Source: Chryseobacterium sp.
GTDB taxonomy: Bacteria > Bacteroidota > Bacteroidia > Flavobacteriales > Weeksellaceae
Reading direction: 5' to 3'
DNA: 64,000 nucleotides
NCBI GenBank assembly: GCA_031286615.1
Contig: JAITUA010000016.1
Span: 124,001-188,000 of the forward strand
A program made the position numbers and the translations under genes. Positions 33,867 through 42,797 of the stretch are shown here, in pieces. Position 1 is the stretch's first letter, and each line of letters begins with the position of its first letter. The notes under the pieces were generated by a model. It saw nothing but the letters and a program-made list of their open reading frames with translations. It ran no database searches and was not told where the DNA came from.

Positions 33867-36287
33867 ATGAATAAAACAGCCTTGTTATTTTTCCCGACCT
33901 GTATGGTAATCTCTTCTCTTGTTTCGGCGCAGACAGCTTCTGTGACGGCATCCGGAAGAATCATCAATAAAGATAAAACAGCAATACCTTACGCCCATAT
34001 TATTTTAAAAAAAGAAAAAGACAGCACTTTTACAGCCGGAACCATTACCAATGAAGAAGGACGATTTTCTATTACAGGCATAAAACCGGATCATTATCTT
34101 CTGGAAGCCTCCATCACCGGATATAATACTTCCACACAGCCTGTTTTCATAGGAAGTCTTTCAGAGTTTCTGGAAATCCCTGCTATTGAACTGGCTCAGA
34201 AACAGGAAAATGAAACCAAGATAGAAGCCATCACCATTACAGCAGCTAAAAAGAATGAGATAGACAGCCGGCTTGATAAAAAAACGTATTCTGTAGCAGA
34301 CAACATCAGCCAAAGCGGCGGATCGGTATTACAAAGCATGCAGAACCTTCCCGGAATCACTGTACAGGACGGTAAAGTACAGCTGAGAGGAAATGATAAA
34401 GTAACGGTACTTATTGACGGTAAACAGACCGCTCTCACCGGGTTTGGAAGCCAGACAGGGTTGGATAATATTCCGGCTTCTGCTATTGATAAAATAGAAA
34501 TCATTAACAATCCTTCATCAAAATATGATGCAAATGGAAATGCAGGAATCATCAATATTATCATGAAAAAGAACAAACAGAACGGATGGAACGGAAAAGC
34601 AGGATTTACAACAGGTTTAGGTTCTCTTTGGGTAAGAAAAGAAAATCTTCCCACAATAAGACAGCAGTACACCCTAACGCCTAAAATAAACCCATCACTT
34701 TCTGTTAATTACAGAAAAAACAAAGTAAATATTTTTTTACAGGCTGATAATTTATATACCGAAACACTTAATAAAAATGAATTTGTAACCCGTACTTATG
34801 ATAATGGAACTATTATTAATTCTCAGCTGAAAAGAAACAGAAATACAAATTTTTTCACCACTAAAGCAGGGATAGACTGGACTATTGATCCGCAAAATAC
34901 ATTAACTATTTCAGGAATGTATGGAAGTGAAAAGATTATTGACAGGGGAGATCAGCCGTTTTTCAATGGAGATATGCCTCAACGTCTGCGCCTGTGGCAG
35001 TTTTTGGAAGATGAACTGAAAACAACTGTGATGGGAACTGCTTCTTATCAGCATAAATTCAAAGATGCAGGGCATGTTTTGAATGTAGGATTCAATTATA
35101 CTTTCCATAGAGAAGATGAAAAGTATTTCTATGATAATTATCTTCCTTCTTCCACAGGAACGGATGCCTTCAAGCTGCTATCTGATGAACAGGTGTATGA
35201 TTTCAACGTAGATTATGTAAAACCTCTGAAATATGGCCGGATAGAAACCGGAATTAAACTGAGAAACAGAAGCATCCCTACCAATATGAATTTTATTCCC
35301 GGTGCCAATTCTGTGCTGGATGCTTCTGCGGGAGGAAAAGCCGATTATAAAGAGTTTATTCCTGCGTTGTACGGAAATTATGTTTTTGAAAATGAAAAAT
35401 GGGAAGCAGAACTGGGATTAAGGCTGGAATATGTAAAAATTCAATACGATGTAAATCCTAACCACCCAACTTATAAAAGTGACGGATACAATTATACCCA
35501 GCCATTTCCGAATTTCAGACTCGCTTATAAGCTTGATGACCGCAATAAGTTTTCTGTATTTTATAATAGAAGGGTAGACCGTCCTAATGAAGTGGACATC
35601 CGTATTTTTCCAAAGTACGATGATGCAGAAATCATTAAGGTAGGAAATCCTGCACTGCACCCTCAGTTTACGAATTCCATTGAATTGGGATATAAACACA
35701 ATTGGGATAACGGATATTTATATTCTGCATTATACCACCGTTTTGCTGCCGGAACCATCACAAGAATTTCAAGTATTGTTCCGAACAGCACTCTTATTTA
35801 TGCCATATTCCAGAATGCCGGAAAAAGCTATAATACAGGAATTGAAACGATATGGAATCAAAAGATATCGGATGTATATTCCTTTAATGTCAACGGGAAT
35901 TTATACCGTAATCAGATCAATGCATTTACTGTAGAAAATCTGTATCCTCAACCTAATACTTTCTCGGCAGACCTGCAGACGGCCATCTCAGGGAATGTCA
36001 AGATGAATAACATTTTTCATTTTTCAAAAGGTCTGGACATGCAGTTTACAATCGTTTATCTGGCTCCGGATATTATTCCGCAGGGAAGAATAAAATCAAG
36101 GTTTTCTATGGATGCAGGAGTGAAAAAATCCATTCAGAAAGGGAAGGGTGAACTGTTTTTAAATGCTTCGGATTTACTCAATACAATGGTAATCAAAAAA
36201 TCTATTCAGGGCAGCGGATTTGCTTATACCAGCAATGATTATTATGAAACCCAGGTGATCCGGCTTGGGTACAGTTATAAATTTTGA
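33867..36287 (+). CDS. TonB-dependent outer-membrane receptor (CarboxypepD-reg plug, OMP_b-brl_3 type)
   Basis: The 806-aa protein starts with a signal peptide (LLFFPTCMVISSLVSAQ). A carboxypeptidase-regulatory-like beta domain follows at about residues 27-105, then a plug domain (SGGSVLQSMQNLPGITVQDG, VTVLIDGKQTALTG, AIDKIEIINNPSSKYDANGN) and a beta-barrel ending in an aromatic residue (RLGYSYKF). Receptors of this type import bound iron complexes, peptides or other compounds. The ligand is unknown. Placed behind a two-component system and a DUF347 protein, it is likely to be part of that regulon. Confidence 0.9.
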   Translation: MNKTALLFFPTCMVISSLVSAQTASVTASGRIINKDKTAIPYAHIILKKEKDSTFTAGTITNEEGRFSITGIKPDHYLLEASITGYNTSTQPVFIGSLSEFLEIPAIELAQKQENETKIEAITITAAKKNEIDSRLDKKTYSVADNISQSGGSVLQSMQNLPGITVQDGKVQLRGNDKVTVLIDGKQTALTGFGSQTGLDNIPASAIDKIEIINNPSSKYDANGNAGIINIIMKKNKQNGWNGKAGFTTGLGSLWVRKENLPTIRQQYTLTPKINPSLSVNYRKNKVNIFLQADNLYTETLNKNEFVTRTYDNGTIINSQLKRNRNTNFFTTKAGIDWTIDPQNTLTISGMYGSEKIIDRGDQPFFNGDMPQRLRLWQFLEDELKTTVMGTASYQHKFKDAGHVLNVGFNYTFHREDEKYFYDNYLPSSTGTDAFKLLSDEQVYDFNVDYVKPLKYGRIETGIKLRNRSIPTNMNFIPGANSVLDASAGGKADYKEFIPALYGNYVFENEKWEAELGLRLEYVKIQYDVNPNHPTYKSDGYNYTQPFPNFRLAYKLDDRNKFSVFYNRRVDRPNEVDIRIFPKYDDAEIIKVGNPALHPQFTNSIELGYKHNWDNGYLYSALYHRFAAGTITRISSIVPNSTLIYAIFQNAGKSYNTGIETIWNQKISDVYSFNVNGNLYRNQINAFTVENLYPQPNTFSADLQTAISGNVKMNNIFHFSKGLDMQFTIVYLAPDIIPQGRIKSRFSMDAGVKKSIQKGKGELFLNASDLLNTMVIKKSIQGSGFAYTSNDYYETQVIRLGYSYKF

Positions 36288-36320
36288 TACGGAATTGAAT
36301 AATTATAAATGTGATTTAGG

Positions 36321-37130
36321 ATGAAAAGGCACTTTCAAAAAACACTGGTATATATCTTGGTTTTGAGTTCAGCTTTAAGTACAGTCAATGCTCAGAATAC
36401 AAATGACACGATTGAAGTTCAGAAACCTGTATCAGACAGTATGAGCAGTACAGAAATTCAAAAAAACAAACTGAATTATAAAAGCCTGATTATTCCTACA
36501 GCATTCATTGCCTATGGAGTAGCGGGCCTGACAATGAATAATCTGAAACAGCTTAACCTCTCTACAAAAGTTGAAATCAATGAACACCAGCCCACACAAA
36601 TAAAACTGGATAATTATACCCAGTATGCTCCTGCTGTCATTGTATATGGACTGAATGCAGCTGGGATAAAAGGGAAACACAACCTTAGAGACCGTACTAT
36701 CATTTATGCTTCTTCACAATTGATTGCGGCAGCCTTTACAATGCCTTTAAAATATCTTGTAAAAGAAGAAAGGCCGGACAGATCAAATACCTTGTCTTTT
36801 CCATCAGGACATGCAGCCACAGCATTTTCTTCAGCACAATTTATGTTCAGGGAATATAAAGACACTAATTTCTGGCTGAGCATTTCAGGATATCCATTTG
36901 CTATTTTCACTGGGGTCTACAGAATGCTGAATGATAAACACTGGCTGGGAGATGTTGTGGCAGGAGCCGGATTCGGAATTCTTTCTACCGAACTGGCGTA
37001 CTGGCTGTTTCCAAAAATTGATAATTTATTACGTGGAAAAAATAAAGTTAAAAACACACTTTCTTCCACAATGGTAATGCCATTTTATCAGAATAAAATT
37101 GTAGGAATGGGATTGGTAAAAACCTTTTAA
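36321..37130 (+). CDS. PAP2-family phosphatase, exported
   Basis: The 269-aa protein has a signal peptide ending VNAQ and the three phosphatase motifs of the PAP2 superfamily: KYLVKEERPDR (KxxxxxxRP), FPSGHAATAF (PSGH) and YRMLNDKHWLGDVV (RxxxxxHxxxD). It is therefore a periplasmic or membrane phosphatase acting on a lipid phosphate, such as undecaprenyl pyrophosphate, phosphatidic acid or a lipid A phosphate. The substrate cannot be chosen from the sequence. It is 33 bp downstream of the TonB receptor and ends at a strong hairpin. Confidence 0.9.
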   Translation: MKRHFQKTLVYILVLSSALSTVNAQNTNDTIEVQKPVSDSMSSTEIQKNKLNYKSLIIPTAFIAYGVAGLTMNNLKQLNLSTKVEINEHQPTQIKLDNYTQYAPAVIVYGLNAAGIKGKHNLRDRTIIYASSQLIAAAFTMPLKYLVKEERPDRSNTLSFPSGHAATAFSSAQFMFREYKDTNFWLSISGYPFAIFTGVYRMLNDKHWLGDVVAGAGFGILSTELAYWLFPKIDNLLRGKNKVKNTLSSTMVMPFYQNKIVGMGLVKTF

Positions 37131-37131
37131 C

Positions 37132-37167
37132 ATAAAAGCACGATTCAGTATTGAATGGTGCTTTTAT
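37132..37167. terminator. Bidirectional hairpin terminator after the PAP2 gene
   Basis: ATAAAAGCAC and GTGCTTTTAT form a 10-bp stem, extended by ATTCA/TGAAT within the loop. It closes the PAP2 gene and the convergent SDR. Confidence 0.75.
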
Positions 37168-37970
37168 TATACCACTTTTGCCTTACGAATTATTTTTGCC
37201 AACAGGTTCGGAAAGAATCTCTTCAGATAAACCGCCATTACTTCTTTGCCACCTATGGCTTTTTGTTTTTTCTGTTTTTCAATGGCACAGAGCATTTTTT
37301 TTGCGAAAATATCTACAGGCATTCCATTTTTTGTGGCATCATCCATGGTACCTTGTGTTGAACCATCTCCGGTAACAGCATTAATGGAAATATCGGTCTG
37401 TATAAACCCCGGACAAATAATCGTAACTCTAATATTCTGATTGAATAATTCCGCCCGTAAAGCATCAAAAAAACCATGTAAAGCGTGTTTTGCTCCGGCA
37501 TAACCACTTCGCATAGGAGCTCCGAATATTCCCATAAGGCTGGATACAACAGCAATTTGTCCTCCTTTATTTCTGATCATGTAAGGTACGGTTGCTTTAG
37601 TCAAGGCTACCGTTCCGATATAATCAATATCGATCAGTTGTTTATCCACTTCAATGTCTGTTTCCATGGCTAAAGACCGTTGAGATAATCCGGCATTATT
37701 GATCAGAATATCAATTTTTCCAAACTGTTCTGATGCTTTTGCTGCAATCGCAGGCATTTCTTTATAATTCTTCAGGTCTAAAGGAATCACGGCATACCGA
37801 TCTGTATTCAATCCGGCTTTTTCAGCCACCGCATGCAGCTGTTCTTCTTTTCTGGATGAAAGGATAATTTTTGCATGGCTGTTCTTCGCCAGATTTGTTA
37901 CCAAAGCTTCCCCAATACCTGATGATGCACCGGTAATCCAAATGACCTTATGATCAAAATAACTGCTCAT
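37167..37970 (-). CDS. Short-chain dehydrogenase/reductase
   Basis: The 267-aa enzyme has TGASSGIGEALVTNL for NAD(P) binding, NNAGLSQRS, the catalytic serine in AVVSSLMGI and YAGAK for the active-site Tyr and Lys, plus a hydrophobic C terminus. It resembles the DHRS7-like SDRs. The substrate is unknown. It lies 13 bp after the FAD-binding dehydrogenase on the same strand, so both are probably one operon acting on the same or related hydroxyl or ketone compounds. Confidence 0.9.
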   Translation of the reverse strand: MSSYFDHKVIWITGASSGIGEALVTNLAKNSHAKIILSSRKEEQLHAVAEKAGLNTDRYAVIPLDLKNYKEMPAIAAKASEQFGKIDILINNAGLSQRSLAMETDIEVDKQLIDIDYIGTVALTKATVPYMIRNKGGQIAVVSSLMGIFGAPMRSGYAGAKHALHGFFDALRAELFNQNIRVTIICPGFIQTDISINAVTGDGSTQGTMDDATKNGMPVDIFAKKMLCAIEKQKKQKAIGGKEVMAVYLKRFFPNLLAKIIRKAKVV

Positions 37971-37983
37971 ACTTTACTATTAT

Positions 37984-39648
37984 TTAATTTTTAAGTCCAG
38001 CAATATATTTTCCGGCTTTCATTCCTGAAAAAATACAGCCTCCCAAAAATGTACCTTCCAACGCTCTGTAACCATGCATTCCGCCACCTCCAAAACCAGC
38101 CACTTCTCCGACAGCATACAATCCCTCAATAATGCTGTCGTCATCTTTTAAAACCTGGCCATTCAGATTGGTTTTTATGCCTCCTAATGTTTTACGGGTT
38201 AAAATATTGAGCCGTACAGCAATTAATGGTCCGTTTTCAGGAGCTAAAATCTTATGGGGAGCAGCTACACGCCCCAATTTATCCCCTAAATAATTTCGGG
38301 TATTCCGGAGGTAATTGACCTGTGTATCTTTTGAAAATTTATTGTCTAATTCTCTGTCACGGGCTTCGATCTGAGATTTTATTTTATCATAATTCAAAAG
38401 TCTGTTTCCTGCCAATTCGTTCATCCTGTTGACTAAATCTTCCAGATTATCTGATACAATAAAGTCTTTTCCATGTTCTTTAAAAGCTTCTACCGGTCCG
38501 GGAGCCTTTTTACCGAAAATCCTTTTCAGAAAAAGAACATAATCTTTGTTCGTGATATCCGGATTCTGTTCTGAACCCGAAAGGGCAAATTCTTTTTTAA
38601 TAATTTTCTGAGTGAGGATAAACCATGAGTAAGAAAAACCTGTTTCCTGTATATACTGTAAAGTTCCCAATGTATCAAATCCCGGAAGAAAAGGAGCGGG
38701 GAGACGTTTTCCTTTTGCATCAAACCATAAAGAAGAAGGTCCGGGCAATATACGGATCCCGTGGTTAGGCCAGATCGGATTCCAGTTTTGCAATCCTTCT
38801 GTGTAATGCCACATTCTGTCACGGTTGATAATATGAGCTCCTGTATTTTCTGCAATGCCAATCATTTTGCCATCTACATAGGCAGGAACGCCGCAAACCA
38901 TATTTTCAGGTGCTTTACCAAGTCTTTCCGGCCAGTTTTTCCTTACCAGCTCATGATTGGCACCAATTCCTCCGGAAGCTATAATGATATTCGGAGCGGC
39001 ATATTCAAATGTTGAAATAACAGTTCTGTTAGTCTCTGCACCTCTCTCCTGAGTATCGTTTTCCAGAATATCTCCTTTGAGCCCCTTCATTTTTCCATTT
39101 TCCACCAGTAATTCTGTCACTCTGTGCCTGAATTTCATCTGCAGCAAGCCTTTTTCCTGAGCCTTGTAAGCTTTTTCTACGAAAGGTTTTACGACTCCTG
39201 TTCCGGTTCCCCAACTTACATGAAAGCGAGGCACTGAATTTCCATGCCCTGTTGCTGAACCATCACCGCGTTCTGCCCAGCCTACCATAAACATCAGCTT
39301 GATGCCTAATTTAGAAATGTATTCATACTTTTCACCTGCAGCAAATTTCAGATAAGCTTCAGCCCATTGGCGAGGCCAATAATCTTCCGGACGATCGAAA
39401 CCTGCTGTTCCTTTCCAATCCTGAAGTGCCAGTTCATAAGAATCTTTGATCCCCATTTTCCTTTGCTGTGGCGAATTAATAAGAAACAGACCTCCGAAAG
39501 ACCAGAATGCCTGTCCTCCTATATTCTGTTCAGTTTCCTGATCCAAAAGCAGTACTTTTTTTCCGGCATTGGTGATTTCCATGGCAGCAGTGAGCCCTGC
39601 CAGTCCGCTTCCTATGATGATGGCATCAGGCTGGAATGTTTCTTCCAT
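37984..39648 (-). CDS. FAD-binding dehydrogenase (fumarate reductase flavoprotein / ketosteroid dehydrogenase-like)
   Basis: The 554-aa flavoprotein has the dinucleotide motif IIGSGLAGLTAAMEITNAGK at its N terminus, IIASGGIGANHELVRKNWPE in the middle and AVGEVAGFGGGGMHGYRALE near the end, the last typical of the fumarate reductase/3-ketosteroid dehydrogenase FAD family. There is no signal peptide. The group of long 'FAD-binding dehydrogenases' of about 550 residues has few characterised members, and I cannot name the substrate. It leads a two-gene unit with an SDR. Confidence 0.88.
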   Translation of the reverse strand: MEETFQPDAIIIGSGLAGLTAAMEITNAGKKVLLLDQETEQNIGGQAFWSFGGLFLINSPQQRKMGIKDSYELALQDWKGTAGFDRPEDYWPRQWAEAYLKFAAGEKYEYISKLGIKLMFMVGWAERGDGSATGHGNSVPRFHVSWGTGTGVVKPFVEKAYKAQEKGLLQMKFRHRVTELLVENGKMKGLKGDILENDTQERGAETNRTVISTFEYAAPNIIIASGGIGANHELVRKNWPERLGKAPENMVCGVPAYVDGKMIGIAENTGAHIINRDRMWHYTEGLQNWNPIWPNHGIRILPGPSSLWFDAKGKRLPAPFLPGFDTLGTLQYIQETGFSYSWFILTQKIIKKEFALSGSEQNPDITNKDYVLFLKRIFGKKAPGPVEAFKEHGKDFIVSDNLEDLVNRMNELAGNRLLNYDKIKSQIEARDRELDNKFSKDTQVNYLRNTRNYLGDKLGRVAAPHKILAPENGPLIAVRLNILTRKTLGGIKTNLNGQVLKDDDSIIEGLYAVGEVAGFGGGGMHGYRALEGTFLGGCIFSGMKAGKYIAGLKN

Positions 39649-39761
39649 TTTCTAGGTATTTTTATTGAATGATACTTACTATAAATGTATTAAATATTTA
39701 AAATTAAAAAAATATAGCTGACAAAATATTAATACTTTTATTGTTTATAAGGAATAAAGAA

Positions 39762-40034
39762 ATGAAAGAAATGAAAGAAAATCATAAATATCAGGCATTT
39801 ACTGTTTTAAAAGACGGAACACGCCAGCCTATTGAAGCAGAATCAATTATTATCCAGCTGGAAGAGGAGGAAATTGAAATTCCATTAGCACCACATCCTG
39901 TTTTTCAGGGAAAATTGACTCTCGTTACGGGATCAGCCATTCAGGGCAGAGAGAGTGAAAGAGAACGGGGAACACAGTTTATCATAGAACCTGGCGCCTC
40001 TAATGTAATTCATATCACTCCAAAAAAGATATGA
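39762..40034 (+). CDS. Small protein of unknown function
   Basis: The 90-aa soluble protein has KYQAFTVLKDGTRQPIEAES, an acidic run (IIQLEEEEIEIPL), and a predicted beta-rich second half ending VIHITPKKI. I recognise no family. An in-frame TTG lies 21 bp upstream at 39741 and a further ATG lies 9 bp downstream. I chose 39762. It is divergent from the FAD dehydrogenase, and the rhodanese gene begins 79 bp later. Base composition and frame usage look normal, so I think it is real. Confidence 0.6.
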   Translation: MKEMKENHKYQAFTVLKDGTRQPIEAESIIIQLEEEEIEIPLAPHPVFQGKLTLVTGSAIQGRESERERGTQFIIEPGASNVIHITPKKI

Positions 40035-40113
40035 TCTCTTCAAAATATGCTGTAAGCACTGATTTTCCTGTAATCCTCTATAAAACATTTCTATCTTTGT
40101 GAAAAATAGAAGT

Positions 40114-40542
40114 ATGAAGTATTTGTTTATCATTGCCTGCTTTGTCTGTTCCATTTTCAGTCAGGCACAGCAAAAACAGGATCCATGGAAAGACAGCCAG
40201 CTGATGGACCCGGCGTTACTGGCTTCCCGAATCGAAAAGCATAAAACAAAAGATCTGGTGATCATTTCAGTTGGTCCTGAGGCCATCATCAAAGGTTCCG
40301 TAGATATAGGACCAACGCATGAGCCTGAAAACCTGGAAAAACTTAGAAATTATCTTAAGGATGTTCCTAAAAACAGAGAAATTGTAATCTACTGTGGATG
40401 CTGTCCTTTTGTAAAATGTCCTAATATACGTCCTGCTTTTGCATTACTGATGGAAATGGGCTTTAAAAACGCGAAGCTTTTAAATCTTCCGAAAAACATC
40501 AAAACAGACTGGCTGGATAAAAACTATCCTACAAATGACTAA
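40114..40542 (+). CDS. Exported rhodanese-like protein with a CGCC motif
   Basis: The 142-aa protein has a signal peptide (MKYLFIIACFVCSIFSQAQ) and a rhodanese-like fold: LLASRIEKHKTKDLVIISVG, then the active-site region VIYCGCCPFVKCPNIRPA. In an ordinary rhodanese the loop has one cysteine. Here four cysteines occur within nine residues, so metal binding or disulfide exchange is possible. Its end overlaps the TlpA-like gene by 8 bp, so the two exported redox proteins are coupled. An in-frame GTG at 40099 is an alternative start. Confidence 0.8.
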   Translation: MKYLFIIACFVCSIFSQAQQKQDPWKDSQLMDPALLASRIEKHKTKDLVIISVGPEAIIKGSVDIGPTHEPENLEKLRNYLKDVPKNREIVIYCGCCPFVKCPNIRPAFALLMEMGFKNAKLLNLPKNIKTDWLDKNYPTND

Positions 40543-41047
40543 TATGAAGACCGGTTTAACCCTGTTACTTTTAATAATTTTCTCAGGATCTATTGCTGCC
40601 CAAAGTACAATAGAAGTAGGGAAGAAAGCTCCTGAAATTACAATGACCAAGGCAGACGGAACTTCATTTGCCCTTTCAACATTAAAAGGAAAGGTAGTTC
40701 TGATTGATTTCTGGGCAACCTGGTGTGCTCCCTGTGTAGAGGAACAGCCTGAGCTGAAAACATTGTACGAGACTTATTCTGAACAGGTAAAAAACAATAC
40801 GTTTGAAATTCTGGGAGTATCTTTGGATAAAAATAAAGAAAGCTGGCAGAAAGCAATTGACAGATTTACGATCAAATGGATACAGATCAGTGATTTAAAA
40901 TTCTGGAAAAGCCCTGTGGCAAAGTTGTATGAAGTTGATGAACTTCCTTTTAATGTCATCATTGACGGACAGGGAACTATTTTAGCTAAAAATCTTCACG
41001 GTAAGGAGCTGGAGGAGTTTTTAAAGAAAACTTTAAGTCAGAATTAA
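40535..41047 (+). CDS. TlpA/ResA-type periplasmic thioredoxin-like protein
   Basis: The 170-aa protein has a signal peptide (LTLLLLIIFSGSIAAQ) and a thioredoxin fold with the active site in FWATWCAPCVEEQPEL (CAPC) and a cis-proline region ELPFNVIID. These proteins reduce disulfides in the periplasm, for example during cytochrome c maturation or metal-site assembly. It overlaps the rhodanese gene by 8 bp. A second ATG at 40544 gives an equally good signal peptide, so the start is not certain. Confidence 0.9.
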   Translation: MTNMKTGLTLLLLIIFSGSIAAQSTIEVGKKAPEITMTKADGTSFALSTLKGKVVLIDFWATWCAPCVEEQPELKTLYETYSEQVKNNTFEILGVSLDKNKESWQKAIDRFTIKWIQISDLKFWKSPVAKLYEVDELPFNVIIDGQGTILAKNLHGKELEEFLKKTLSQN

Positions 41048-41071
41048 GAATATAAGATCTTGCAGATATTG

Positions 41072-41100
41072 AAAGAGTGGTACATAAATTACCGCTCTTT
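41072..41100 (+). terminator. Hairpin terminator
   Basis: AAAGAGTGGTA and TACCGCTCTTT form an 11-bp stem with one G-T pair and a 7-nt loop, followed by ATTTTTAT. It closes the rhodanese/TlpA unit. Confidence 0.7.
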
Positions 41101-41174
41101 ATTTTTATATACGCTACAAAGCAATTGATATACAGTGTACAACAATATTTTCTTTCGTTTTATAGCTTTGATGA

Positions 41175-41582
41175 ATGAAAAAAAGTGTCTTTCTTCGCCT
41201 GGGACTTTCTGTGATATTGCTGATGCATAGTGTGATTTCCATTTTTAGTGGAGACGTTAATAATTTTGGGCATTTTTATCTGGATAATATAGGATTCAGC
41301 CCTATAGGAATTTATATGGCATGGGTCATAAAACTCACTCATCTTTTCTCAGTGCCGTTACTTTGGCTTGACCGATATATAAAACCGGTGGCAATTGCTA
41401 ATATTTTCATTTTTGTTTGTGGAATCTATTTCGTGCATTGGCAAAATGGCTGGTTTGTAGTGGGAGACGGAACCAATGGAATCGAGTTCAATGTCTTACT
41501 GATTTTCAGTTTTCTGAGTCTCATGTATCCTGAAATTTATTTGAAAAAGCAGAACCGTTTTCTCCATGAAAAGGATATGTAA
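41175..41582 (+). CDS. DoxX-family membrane protein
   Basis: The 135-aa protein has four predicted membrane helices: residues about 5-25, 45-62, 68-90 and 108-124. It ends in the DoxX-like sequence HWQNGWFVVGDGTNGIEFNV. DoxX-type proteins are associated with quinone or redox chemistry in the membrane in a few cases, but most have no known role. It stands alone between the TlpA terminator and the LytS/LytTR pair. Confidence 0.8.
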   Translation: MKKSVFLRLGLSVILLMHSVISIFSGDVNNFGHFYLDNIGFSPIGIYMAWVIKLTHLFSVPLLWLDRYIKPVAIANIFIFVCGIYFVHWQNGWFVVGDGTNGIEFNVLLIFSFLSLMYPEIYLKKQNRFLHEKDM

Positions 41583-41673
41583 GTGTTCTGAAAATCCGCA
41601 GTTTTTTATCTTTAATAACAATTCAAAACTGTAGTTTGTAGATCGTTATCTTAATTTGATCGACATATATTTC

Positions 41674-41681
41674 TATATTTG
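41674..41681 (+). promoter_or_regulatory. Candidate -7 box of the LytS/LytTR operon
   Basis: TATATTTG matches the -7 consensus. It would start transcription after about 41686, which argues for the kinase start at 41715 over the in-frame TTG at 41679. The -33 candidate TTTG at 41655-41658 is slightly close (15 bp). Confidence 0.45.
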
Positions 41682-41714
41682 ATTGAACAAACGGTACTTT
41701 GTACTTCTAAAATC

Positions 41715-42797
41715 ATGATCAACCTGAAACCATACAAAAGATCTAAATGGCAGATTCATTTGCTTTTTTGGATATTGTATTATATCCTGGAAGTTTACCT
41801 TGACTTTTATTGGTCCAGATATCAGTTTCCGGATTTCAACTGGCAGATAAGACTTCAGAATACACTGATCCTTGAGCTAGGTTATCTTTTGATTAAAATA
41901 CCGCTTGCCTACGCTTTACTGTATGTATTTGAAAAGACTCCTGTTAAAATAATTTTCAAATATCTTCTCTATATTTTTATCATCATAACGGCTGTTTTAG
42001 GGCATCGTTTTTTAACCCATTATATTATTTATCCTTATGTTTATAACGTTACAGAGACTCTGGACGGAAAATATCCCTCGGGGTTTATCAATGGTTATGT
42101 GGCATTCAATTCTTTTATGGACCTTATTTTTATGGTAGGTCTGATTTTCGGGGTTGAAATTACCCGGCAGAAAAATCTTCTGAAAGAACAGATCTCCCAG
42201 TTAAAGTCTGAAAAGCTGGATCAGGAACTCACTATGCTGAAGGCACAGATTAATCCACATTTTCTGTTCAACACCCTCAATAATATCTATGGAATGGCTA
42301 TGAAAAAAGCTGATGAAACGCCGGATATCATTCTTCAGCTTTCCAAAATAATGCGGTATAATATCTATGAAGCAGCAGAAAAGAGCATTTCTATAGCCAA
42401 AGACATTGAAAATATCAAAGATTTCATACAGATCCAGAAAATCCGGCATCGCCATCTTACCATAAATTTTACGGAAAATATTGATCAGCCTTCTCAGGAA
42501 ATTTCACCGCTGATCCTGATACAGTTTGTTGAAAACGCCTTCAAACATGGAGTTTCTGAAAGTTTAAGAGAAACATTTATAACCATCGATATCCGGTTGA
42601 AAAACGGAATTTTAACTTATTTCATAGAAAATTCCAAAGAAAAAAGCCCTAATACGCAATCCACAAAAATAGGTCAGAAAAATATCCGCAGACAGCTTGA
42701 ACTGTTATATCCTCAACACAAACTTTCTGTGGAAGATCAAAGCGACCGCTATATTGTAACATTAACCATAGATTTCCATGATACACCCAACCTCTAA
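41715..42797 (+). CDS. LytS/YehU-type sensor histidine kinase
   Basis: The 360-aa protein has four predicted N-terminal membrane helices (about residues 8-145) and a cytoplasmic domain with the His_kinase signature ELTMLKAQINPHFLFNTLNN. The phosphoacceptor His is in NPHFLFN, and an ATPase part with LILIQFVENAFKHGV follows. This is the family whose kinases pair with LytTR regulators. It overlaps the regulator gene by 20 bp. The signal is unknown. Longer N-terminal frames exist but fall before the likely transcription start. Confidence 0.92.
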   Translation: MINLKPYKRSKWQIHLLFWILYYILEVYLDFYWSRYQFPDFNWQIRLQNTLILELGYLLIKIPLAYALLYVFEKTPVKIIFKYLLYIFIIITAVLGHRFLTHYIIYPYVYNVTETLDGKYPSGFINGYVAFNSFMDLIFMVGLIFGVEITRQKNLLKEQISQLKSEKLDQELTMLKAQINPHFLFNTLNNIYGMAMKKADETPDIILQLSKIMRYNIYEAAEKSISIAKDIENIKDFIQIQKIRHRHLTINFTENIDQPSQEISPLILIQFVENAFKHGVSESLRETFITIDIRLKNGILTYFIENSKEKSPNTQSTKIGQKNIRRQLELLYPQHKLSVEDQSDRYIVTLTIDFHDTPNL

